Source of the DNA: Melastoma dodecandrum
Lineage: Eukaryota; Streptophyta; Magnoliopsida; Myrtales; Melastomataceae
Length of the DNA: 64,000 nt
Direction of reading: 5' to 3'
Assembly (NCBI GenBank): GCA_029817715.1
Contig: JARUPY010000528.1
Location: forward strand, 1-64,000
Shown here: positions 48,458-57,494 of the stretch, piece by piece
Layout: each line of letters starts with the position of its first letter
Position numbering within the stretch: the first letter of the stretch is position 1
Program-made: the position numbers and the translations under genes
The notes under the pieces: generated by a model
What the model was told of the DNA's origin: nothing
The model's database searches: none
What the model saw: the letters and a program-made list of their open reading frames with translations, nothing else

Positions 48458-50291
48458 TGCTCACGGACCGAGCTCTCCGCATATGCAGGTTACAGCGCCC
48501 CCGCCGCCTGGATCCAATACTGCTTCCAAGCGCCCGCTTAGGCGAGAAGGACGAGAAGGAAAGGAGAAGTCCACCCCCGCCCCTCGACCAGGCTCGTGCT
48601 CGCGACGTAGCAGGGCCCCCCCGCCTTCAGATCGGCCTTGATCTCGGCCAGCACCCCGGCCCGGTGCTCCGGCAGCATCAGCGTCGACAGGTGGCGCGCG
48701 CCCTCGACGCCGGCCTTCTTCAGCGCCTCGTAAAGCTCCCGTGCGTGCGCCCGACTGTTGACGATGCAGAGCGCCGCGGGGGCCCGCCTCATCCGGTCGA
48801 CGAGCGCCGCGTCGTCCAGAGCACCCGCGTGCATGATGGTCACGCGGTCGAGGTCCTCGAACAGCCGCCTCGGCTCGGGCGCGAGTTCCCGCGGCGCGAT
48901 GAATCCGCCCGCGAAGGAGCGCCGCTCCTCGGGCCGTTTCCCCTTGTCCTCCGGCCTTTCCTCCAGGGCGGGCTGGGTCGCGGTCGACAGCACGACCGAG
49001 CAACCGTAGCGGCGCTGCAGCTCCTTCAGCGCCGCCACGCAGGGCCGGAGCAGATGCAGCGGCATCGTCTGCGCCTCGTCGAGCACGATGACGCTGTGGG
49101 CGATGTTGTGGAGCTTGCGGCACTGCGCGGCGCGGGCGCCGAACAGGCTTTCGAAGAACTGCACGGCGGTGGTGAGCACCAGCGGCGCGGCCCAGGTCTC
49201 CGTCACGAGCCGCCGGCCGCGCGACGTTCCCTCCTCGGTCTCCCCCTCGCGTTCCGCGCGGCCGTCGGAGAAACCGCTGTGGGGCTCCAGGATCTGGTCC
49301 GCGAAGGACGGCAGTGCCGCCCGATAGACATCCGCCGTCTGCTCGATCACCGACGTAAAGGGGATGACGACGATCACGCGGTCGAGACCGTTGGCCTTCG
49401 CGTGGTCGAGGGCGAAGCGCAGCGAGGTGAGGGTCTTGCCTGCCTGCCGGGCGCACACCGTCAGCAGTGATCACGCCGGGCTGCAGGGCTTGCGCCGGAG
49501 CGGCCAACGGGTTCGCGCACCCGGGTGCGCAGGTGCCGGTTTTTGACTGGGCGTCCTCGGCGGGCACGCTGCGCGACGCAGATCCCGAGTACACGCTCCG
49601 CACGTGATTCCGCTCCAGCTCTCCACCCCCGCCGTAGGTCGGCGGGAGGTTCGCGGGTGGAGAGGCGGCTTCGTCCACTCCTCCACGGGCGGGAGCCCGG
49701 CGCAGGGGAGAGCAGCTCAGTTCATAGCAAGCGCGCGTCTCGGCGCGGTCGGCGTCGACGAGGCAAGAGAACAGCATCCGGGTCAGCAGCGCGAGCGCGA
49801 AGCCGGATCGTTTGCCGAGCCTCCCCGCGAGTTCGGGCGCCGGCGGGCCCGGAAACGGGAACCCGTCCGCAGTCGGACGTCCTCACCACCGGCCCGAGGG
49901 CGGCCTCCCGCCGGTCGAGGCGCTGGTCCTCGCCGAGCAGCGCGTCCTTCAGCCCCGCGTGGTGTCCGGCGACGGCGTGCGCCACGATGGCGCCGACCGG
50001 CTTGCCCAGCCGGTTCCGGGCATAGACGGCCCCCGCGCTCGAATGGTCGCGGTCCTCGGCCGCACGTCCGCGTCCGGCGATGTGGCCCTGGAAAGCCGAC
50101 GTGTATTTCCCGAGATCGTGGAGCCTGCCGGCCGCTTCAGCGACCGGCGCCATGCCGAACTTGCCTGCGCGCCGGGCGGCCGCTTCGGCCACGCGCTCGG
50201 CGTGCTCGCGCTGTGTCTCCCATTCCCCCTCGGGGCGATCCTTCAGGCTGTGCGCATACCATGGCATGGCGTGCTCCACATTATCGTTCAT
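48458..50291 (-). pseudogene. cas3: Cas3 copy B: HD nuclease plus helicase, broken and C-truncated
   Basis: Start region MPWYAHSLKDRPEGEWE, then the HD-domain motif AAGRLHDLGKYTSAFQGHI and AVAGHHAGLKDALLG. The helicase part reads VIVVIPFTSVIEQTADVYRA, HSVIVLDEAQTMPLHLL (DExx box) and VVLSTATQPALEE, then LSTLMLPEHRAGVL. Walker A is damaged near 49470. Between HD and helicase (49.5-49.7 kb) about 65 residues are replaced by unrelated sequence with a palindromic element. The protein stops being recognisable near 48480, just after the VEAGVDFSFP region, where 150-250 residues are missing. This looks like true decay plus indels. Confidence 0.8.
49619..49664. repeat. Nested palindromic element inside cas3
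   Basis: Outer stem CTCTCCACCC (49619-49628) pairs with GGGTGGAGAG (49655-49664). Inside it CCCGCCG (49628-49634) pairs with CGGCGGG (49640-49646). This REP-like or MITE-like structure sits in a block that replaces part of the cas3 coding region. Confidence 0.55.
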
Positions 50292-51103
50292 CGTTTCGTC
50301 TGAGCTCGCCCATGTCGACGCCAGCGTCTTGCAGCCGCCGGTCGGCACCGTGAGGGTGAACAGGCCGGGCGGCAACTCGGCGCGGCTCCGGGCCTGGGCC
50401 AGCACCTCGGCGCGCAGCGCGTTGAGCGCCGTCGGCGGGGCGGCACCCTTGAGCGCGTCGAGGTGGGCGTCGAGCCGGTCGCGGAGCGCCGGAATCGGCG
50501 TGAAGTCCGTCCGCCCGTCCTCGCCGTAGAAGCGCGCCGTCTCCACCGAATCGGCGTCGACCAGGCAGGAGAACAGCATCCGGGTCAGGAAGGCGCCGGT
50601 GAAGCCGGCCTCCGGCGACATCCGCGGCATCCGCGCCGGGGCGAGCGCGGCGGGGGGCGGCAGCGGACCGGTCAGCGCCCGCCAGCCGGCATAGGCCGGG
50701 ACGGGCCGGCCCAGTTAACGAGCAACGCTCGATCAGATCCGTGCCGTCGGGCCAGGCAGGCGTGGTGCCCCGCGATGACGGCCGCCAGCGCGTGGCCGAG
50801 ACTGCGGCGCCAAGCCTAGCCTGCGGGCTTCGATCGCCCCGGCGCCCGAGTGGTCTCCCCCGCTCGCTGCCGCGCCGCCGAGATAGGCCTGGAACTCGGG
50901 CGAGCATTTGCCGATGTCGTGGAGCCGGCCGGCGAAGGACCCGGGGGGGCGGACGGCGCATCCAGACGAAGGCGGAGGCCGAAGGGGTCTCCGCCGCGGA
51001 AATCCACGGCTGCGAGGTGGCCGGCCAACGGCTCCCAGAAGCCCCTTTGATCGTCCCGCGGCGAATGGGCGTAGACCGGCGTCGGGGGCGGATCCTGTCC
51101 CAT
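50291..51103 (-). pseudogene. cas3: Cas3 copy A: second, divergent HD domain fused to copy B
   Basis: A second Cas3 N-terminus starting MGQDPPPTPVYAHSPRDDQ, with HD motif AGRLHDIGKCSPEFQAYLGG, then RMLFSCLVDADSVETARFYG, and ending at a Walker A-like TVPTGGCKTLAS. Immediately after it, in the same frame, comes the start of copy B (MNDNVEHAMPWYAHS). It has at least three frame changes. The protein sequence of its HD region differs clearly from copy B, so it is not a recent simple duplication, although a short segment encoding LFSCLVDAD is almost identical in both. Probably a fossil of a recombination between two cas3 genes. Confidence 0.7.
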
Positions 51104-51199
51104 GGCTGCCTCCGCGCGAAGAACTCCCGCATGAGCCCGCCGCTCGCCCGAGCAGACCATCGCGGACGACCGACGTCAATCGGGCGACGCGACACGAAG

Positions 51200-52600
51200 A
51201 TCATTGCCAACCGGGACCCTCTTTCAGGAATAAAGGGGGCCTTTCCTTTGCCGCGTAACGCCGAAGTCCCTGTGTACTTCACGGCGCAGCCTGGAGGCGC
51301 GCTGATCAGCAGCGCCGACGGCACTTGGCTCGGCGCGCAGGTGGTCTGTCCGAATTACGGCCATGAACTTCCCCGTGCTCGAGGATTGTTCCGGCGCAAC
51401 GAGCCCGACGGCGTCGGCTGGTCGGCCGACGGCACAGGGACGGTCAGCGCGGACGGCCGACAGGTTGTCCCGGCTGCCGAGGACACGGCGTCTTTACGCC
51501 TTCCTATGTCAACCGTTTCCAAAGGGTCGTCGATCTCAATTCAGTGCGGATGGCCAGACACATGTCCAATTCACGCGCATCGTTGACCCGGCGAATCCAT
51601 CCGACACTGGATATAGGACAGCCGATTTCACGACGGTCGCTCCGGGTCCCTTTTATCAGTCGCGTATAGACTGGAACGGCAACGGGTGGAACCTGATCCG
51701 CAAGGACGGGCTGACCTACGTGTTCGGTGAGTATGCGCCACTGCAGAGCGTTCAAGATCGTTTCGGGAACAAGGTCACGATCCTGCGGTCGAATGGTGCG
51801 ACCGGCACGGTCACGCAGGTGAGTTCGCCGGGCGGGCGCTTCATCGTCTTCACTTACGAAAGTGATAGCCGGCATCACACGGGCGATCGACAACATCGGG
51901 CGCACCGTGGGATACGCCTACGACGCGTCCGGCCGCATGACGACCGTGACGGATCCGAACGGGGGCGTGACGACATAGACTTGGGACAGTGCCAACCAGT
52001 TCCAGTCCATCAAGGATGCCCGCGGCATCACCTTCCTGACCAACACGTATGACAGCAACGACCGGGTCACCCAGCAAGTGCTGGCCGACGGTGCGGCTTA
52101 CACCTTCGCCTATACGTTGGATGGCAACGGCAAGGTGACCGCTACCAGCGTCACCGACCCCACCAACACCGTCCACAAGGTCACTTACAATGCATCCGGC
52201 TCCGCGCTGACCGACAATGACGCGAACGGCAATGTCCTGAGCGTTACCCGGCTCACGGGCACGTCCGATGCGGTGACGACGTCCTACACCTACACGCCGG
52301 TGTTCGATCGTGTCGCGACGGTGACGGACGCGCTCGGCCGCAAGACGAGTGGGCGGTTCGACGCCTTGGAGCGGCTCACCTCCGTCACCGATCCGCTCGG
52401 CCACGCTCGCACCTTCACCTACAACGGTGCGGGGCAGGTGCTCACGGCAGGGCGACGCGCTCGGCAACACCACCACCCGTACTATGGCCCGGATGGAGAT
52501 CTCGTCTCGGCGACGGACCCGCTCGGGCGGGCCAGCACCGTCTACACGGATGCAGGGGGGCGGCGCGTGTCCGTCACTTTCTATCCCTCTGTGTGTATCT
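51200..52600 (+). pseudogene. RHS/YD-repeat protein fragment
   Basis: Frames in the plus strand carry RHS-type sequence: VQFTRIVDPANPSDTGYR, DGLTYVFGEYAPLQSVQDRF, then YD repeats such as YTPVFDRVATVTDALGRKT and FDALERLTSVTDPLGHART. Both ends are missing: there is no N-terminal export domain and no C-terminal toxin tip. Frame changes occur near 51500, 51860, 51980 and 52450. Full RHS proteins are 1,200 or more residues and act in contact-dependent competition. This is a remnant of about 450 residues beside the broken cas3, which marks this stretch as a rearrangement hotspot. Confidence 0.7.
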
Positions 52601-53652
52601 CCGAAAATTTTAGATCGTCATCTGCAAGTTCGACGCACTTCGTCCGAGTCAGATATTGAAATGAAGAACCAGGGTGCGGTTTCGCGAGCCCCGAAGCAGA
52701 TATCGTCTCGAAGCGACACGCACGGGCGTCGAGCTAAGCCCAGGCCGCGATGGCAAGGATGACGTCACTCTCGCGGCCGAGAGCGGCGGCTATCGGAGCG
52801 AGGCCGGCGGCCTTGGCCGTGGTGGCCGCCCTGTCGGCTATCTAACCCGTTATAGTATCCACCCTACTTTAGGCTTCAGGATGCCGAAAATTCCGTTCGG
52901 CGTGGATCAGGCTCGTGAGTCGGTCTTATTGTCAAAGGCCTCGGGACGCGCATGCCTTGTCCGGACCGGCGCGTGCCCAGGTGGCGGCCTCCAGTCCGGC
53001 CCTGAATTCACCAAAGGTTTCACCCACAGCAGCTGACCGAAGAGACCTGTCAGGGAAGCGGCGATCTTGTCGGGAGCGAGGAACCGTGATCCCTCGAGAT
53101 CCACGACGTGACGGTCCTCCCGTCGATCGCCCGTTCGAAGCAACCTGAATTCGGCCGGCTAGGCGGCGCAAGCAGTCGAGCACGCCACTTGTCGACCGAC
53201 TTGCGGACGTCTCAAACGCTTAAAGCGCGTGCGCGGGCCAAGTAGGGCGATGGTTCCAGCGCCTCAATGAAAAATTGAAACATATTCTGTGCTACGGCCC
53301 CCGGCTGCGCCGATTCATGCGGAGTTCAGAGAGCAAAGGCAGCTGATCCTGGACGGACCCTTTGACCACGTACGGCGATCCGGCGCGGGGGATGCGGAAG
53401 ACTGACCGCGCCGGACTTCCGGAGACCGGCGCGCGACGCCGTGAGATCCGGGCCAAAACACGGGAGATGTCGCGAAGCCAGCGAGCGATGGCAGGTGCGG
53501 TCGCAGTCCCGCCTTCGAAACGTTCGGTCCGCTGCCGATTCAGTCTTGGATTCGATTTACAAGCCTGACGCGCAAGTCGAGCAAACAATCGTTATGAAGT
53601 TTATAGAGCGCCCCAACGAGGGGGCGCCGCGCTGGAGGAGGAAACGCCATCC
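52601..53652. other. Region without a recognised gene
   Basis: Mixed-GC sequence with only short, unrelated ORFs on both strands. No transposase, tRNA or att-like direct repeat was found. Local GC is lower than in the rest of the window. It looks like degraded accessory DNA. Confidence 0.45.
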
Positions 53653-54005
53653 ATGAAGCTCAAACCTCGGGTCTCCTGACCCTAGTCGCCATCCTGGCGT
53701 GTCTGGACGTGCAGGATCTGGCTCAGGAGGTCAATCCGGCCGACAACCCCCTGATCGGAACCTGGATTCTGAGCCAGAAAGGTTACGGAGCCTGCGATCA
53801 GAAGCGGAGCTTCGAGGATCACACACAGGTTTGGTACACCAACGGCCAAGTGGTGAGGGCACCGGCGACCTACGCGAAATCGGGAGACACGATCTACGTG
53901 CAACAGCACATCGGTTCGGGTGGAACGGTCGCCTTCGTCGTCCTGAGCCAGAACGAGATCATGGACACACTCGGGACCAACGCCTGTCATGGGGTAAGGC
54001 CATAG
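53653..54005 (+). pseudogene. Small exported hypothetical protein, frameshift in signal peptide
   Basis: GAGGAGGAAACG precedes an ATG at 53653. After four codons the frame must shift to read a hydrophobic signal (SGLLTLVAILACLDV) and a mature part containing NPLIGTWILSQKGYGACDQK, SGDTIYVQQHIGSGGTVAFV and a final LGTNACHG. Two Cys in the mature part may pair. The fold suggests a small lipocalin-like or beta-sandwich protein. Family not recognised. About 115 residues. One-base correction would give a complete gene. Confidence 0.5.
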
Positions 54006-54571
54006 GGCAGATCGCAACCTGCTCTGGACGTTATCGCCGTTCGTCTTCGCGGTGCTTGACGTCTTCTCTCAGCATGACGTGCCGGAGCGAGGCTGTGACA
54101 TGAGGGGATGGTTTTTCCGACATGACGGGGCGCCACTCGCCTTGGCTCGTGCCGCCGAATCCGGAGCTGGATATTCGCATGTGTCGCGAGCGAGAGGGTG
54201 ATCAAACCTGCCCACGGTCCGCATCCTGGCGGGATCTCGCGATTATAGCGGCGGCATGATCGATCAATCGCCCGGTATAATCAACTAACTCTGATGGCTT
54301 TTGGCTGATTATCGAATCAGTATATTACAACAACATAGAGGGAAAAACGATTTAGGCACATATCGAATTGGTTGCGGTATATCGAAGGAAAAAATATAAT
54401 TCGGCCCTACCGTTTTGAGAAATGCTGTTATTTTGTGTGTTCGTACGTTTCGTCAAGGTTAGAAGCAGCTTTTTTCGATGCTGGCTGACAGTGCGTCGTT
54501 CCGCTATCGGTCCAGGACAGACCGACGTCTTCCATCCTCGTTCGATCTCAGCGTAAGGGAGAGCTAAATCG
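54006..54571. other. AT-rich intergenic region upstream of AIM24 gene
   Basis: The most AT-rich stretch of the window, with runs such as GGAAAAAATATAATTC near 54388-54403. It presumably holds the AIM24-gene promoter. No gene, tRNA or clear att site seen. The composition shift supports recent acquisition of adjacent DNA. Confidence 0.5.
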
Positions 54572-55390
54572 ATGCGCTTCGAAATCCTTGGCACTATCAT
54601 GCAGGCTCTGACCATCGATCTCGATCCCGGAGACCGGATCTATAGCCAGACCAATACGATGGCGTGGATGAGCGCCGACGTTAGAATGGAGACCAATTCC
54701 GGCGGCGGCTTCTTCAAAGGATTGAGGCGCATGTTCGGCGGCGGTGGCTTCTTCGTCACGGACTTCGTCGCCGATCGCGGGGGGCATGTCGCCTTCGCGC
54801 CGCGCTTCCCCGGCACGATCATGGCGTGGACGCTCGGAGCCGGAGAAAGCCTGACCTGCCGCAAGGAAACGTTCCTCTGCGGCGAGAAGAGCGTGACCCT
54901 GGGGATCGCCTGGCAGAAGAAACTCGGGGTCGGCTTCTTCGGCGGCGACGGCTTCGTCATGCAGACCGTCAGCGGGCCTGGCACGGTCTGGCTCGACCTG
55001 TCCGGCGAGGTCGTCGAGCGGGACCTCGCCCGGGGCGAGCGCCTGCTCGTTCACGCCGGCCACGTCGGGATCATCGAACCAACGGTCGGCTTCGACATCC
55101 AGCGCGTGAAGGGCGTCCGAAATATCCTGTTCGGCGGCGAGGGACTGTTCCTCGCGGCGCTCGACGGCCCGGGGCGCGTGTGGCTTCAAACCATGCCGAT
55201 CATGAACCTCGCCGAGGAGATCGCGCGCTACCTCCCGGCGCGGGCCGAGACGGCGGGGGCCATGGCCGGCGCGGGAGCCGGCGCGGCCGTAAGCGGCGCC
55301 GACGACGGGGGGGCTGGTTCCGACTCCTCCGGGTCGTCCGGATGGTCCAACGATTCCGCGACGTCGACCTCGTCGTCGAGCGACACCTGA
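54572..55390 (+). CDS. AIM24-family protein with Ser/Gly-rich tail
   Basis: 272 residues of the AIM24 / TIGR00266 family (beta-helical fold). It starts MRFEILGTIMQALTIDLDPG, followed by AWMSADVRMETNSGGGFFKG and LTCRKETFLCGEKSV. Bacterial members have no settled function, and mitochondrial AIM24 supports inner-membrane organisation. The C-terminal 50 residues are Ser/Ala/Gly/Asp-rich and probably disordered. The gene is convergent with the TIR/RyR operon and 188 bases from it. Whether it belongs to that system is open. Intact. Confidence 0.8.
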   Translation: MRFEILGTIMQALTIDLDPGDRIYSQTNTMAWMSADVRMETNSGGGFFKGLRRMFGGGGFFVTDFVADRGGHVAFAPRFPGTIMAWTLGAGESLTCRKETFLCGEKSVTLGIAWQKKLGVGFFGGDGFVMQTVSGPGTVWLDLSGEVVERDLARGERLLVHAGHVGIIEPTVGFDIQRVKGVRNILFGGEGLFLAALDGPGRVWLQTMPIMNLAEEIARYLPARAETAGAMAGAGAGAAVSGADDGGAGSDSSGSSGWSNDSATSTSSSSDT

Positions 55391-55578
55391 CGCGTCGGCG
55401 GCCCGCCTTCGCCCGGCGTCGGACGGTTGCCGAGGCGCGGACCGGCACGGTGCAGGGTCGACACCTGACGGCCGCCGTCGCCGGTGCCCATACACGTTGC
55501 CCGTCTTCGCCACCTGGCTGACTTGCGATCCGGCGTCGGCGCCCGCTGGCCGACCGGAATATCCGGAGCGGCGCGGCG

Positions 55579-57494
55579 TCACGGAGCCGCGGTTTCGATG
55601 GCCGGAGCCGCCACCACGGCGGTGCAACGGACCGCCAGATAGCGCGCGACCGCTTCGCCGATTTCACCCTCCATTGCGGGATCTTCCCACTCGTCGCAAG
55701 CTTCCGAGGGGCAGGCGGCGACCGGCACGATGAGGCTCTCGGGCAGATCGCGAAGCGGGTCGACCGCACGCGGCACCGCGCGGAACTCCGGGACGAGCAG
55801 GCGGAAGGGGCGCTTCGCGTCCCGCAGGGCGTGGACGAGCCGGCGCGTCGCCGCAGCCTCGCGGCCCTCGCCGAGCGTCGAGAGCAGGATCACGGGCCTG
55901 GAGGTTTGGCCCTCGATCAACGCGAGGGCATCGGAGACCGGGATACCCTCGCCCTGCCGCGCCGTGATCCCGATGACGAGCGGGGCCGACGCGCCGTCCG
56001 GATGCGCCCGGACCACGGCGCGGAACAGGAAGCGGACCTGCGCGATGTCCTTGGCGATCTCAGCGTCGCTGAGCCGCGGATCGTCGAAGGAGACCAGGCT
56101 GGGGTGGCAGGCGACGATCCTCGTCCCGCGCGACGCCGTAGGACCAGCCGTCGAGCCGGCGATCCGCGCACCATCGGTCGTGTTCGAGACGGGCCAAGCG
56201 CCGCATCAGCGCATCCTCCCCCGATCCCGTCACGCAGGGCGCGACGATGCTGACGAAGGCTCCGGGCTCCACATGGCCGGCGTCCTCCGACAGGCCGGGA
56301 CACGTCAGGCCCGTGGTCCAGAGCTTCTGACGAAGGTGACGGGCCGCGGCCCGGCTCGACGATCTGTACGTCTCGCCCAGGGCTTCCCATGGGCGGCCCG
56401 AGGCCTGCTCCTCCCCGAAGTCCGAGCGGTAAGCGTCGTGCAGGTGACGGGCCGCCTCGTCATCCACCATGAGAGCGTCGAGCACCGCATCACCCTCGAG
56501 CGCACTGGCTTCGACGACGATGCGCCGCCCCATATCGCGATCGTTCACGATGGGGCGGGCGAGGAGCGTCGCCGGCGAGCCCTGTTCGGAGAGGACGATG
56601 ATCGGGGCGAGGCCGCGGGCATGCCGGCGTTGCAGCCCCGCTACGGCGCCGAGCACCTGGACCCTTGCCCGTTCGTCCGGCAGGCAGACCAGGATGACGG
56701 TGAGGGGCGACATCCGGTCGGCCGCCACCAGCGCGCCGTCCTCGGGATCCGTGAAGGTGGCCGGATCGTAGCGCACGACGACGATATCGGCGGAACGACC
56801 GATTTCGGGCATCTCGGCGCGGATCGCTGCCTCGACGATATCGGGATTGGGATCCGCCACCGTGATGCGCGGCGGTGCCAGCTGGCCCGCGATCCCTGCG
56901 AGCACCACCTCTTCGAAGCAAGCTCTCCCGACCCCACCGAAGCCGACCACGACGGCGTGGACGCGCGGCTGGTCCCTCCAATAGGCTTGGTCGTACAGCC
57001 GCTCCCGGCCGATGGCGGTGCGGGCCAACAGGGTGCCGGTGTCGAAAAGGATCGGCCGCGGCTCCACGCGGTCGGCCTCGAAGCGCTGCCGCATGGCGCG
57101 GCGCAGGGCGGGATCGCGGATCTCGGCGACGATTCGGCCCCGCGGACCGTCGGCGAGATACCGCGCGATGGCCGCCGAGGCAGCGAGGTCGTCGAGGGTC
57201 CGGTCGATCATCAGCATCTGCTCCGCGGGCAGCTCACCCAGATCCGGCAGGGCAGCATCGGGTGCGGGGATGGAGTGCGCGACCGCCCCTCCGGCGCCGC
57301 CCGCCAACCCCCGCCAGCGCCAATGCCGCGCCCGCCCCAAGGGCGCCGAGTCCGGCCGACACCATGGCGACCGCCCCCCAGGGCCACGCGATCGCGGCGG
57401 CGAAGGCCGCGGAGATCGTCGACACGACCAGCGCCGCGCCGACCCCCGGCAGCCCGGCCGGCGCCGCCGGTCCCTCAATCGAGCGAGAAGGCAT
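55579..57494 (-). CDS. Membrane-anchored TrkA_N-RyR domain protein, two frameshifts
   Basis: About 638 residues when three frame segments are joined in order. Residues 15-62 hold two membrane helices. A Rossmann NAD-binding (TrkA_N-like) domain contains VHAVVVGFGGVGRACFEEVV near residue 188. A RyR domain near residue 448 shows LARLEHDRWCADRRLDGWSY, matching the bacterial RyR consensus of a Trp-rich helix. The C-terminus has another Rossmann-like part (VIGITARQGEGIPVSDALAL), perhaps SLOG-related. Frame changes are near 57300 (G/C run) and 56125 and look technical. It overlaps the TIR-WD40 gene by 20 bases. RyR and TrkA_N domains both bind nucleotides in known cases, so a sensor of TIR products is plausible. 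Confidence 0.75.

Noticed and set aside
52674..53570. Several ORFs of 70-120 codons after the RHS fragment
   Set aside because: No motif, overlapping on both strands, no conserved start context.
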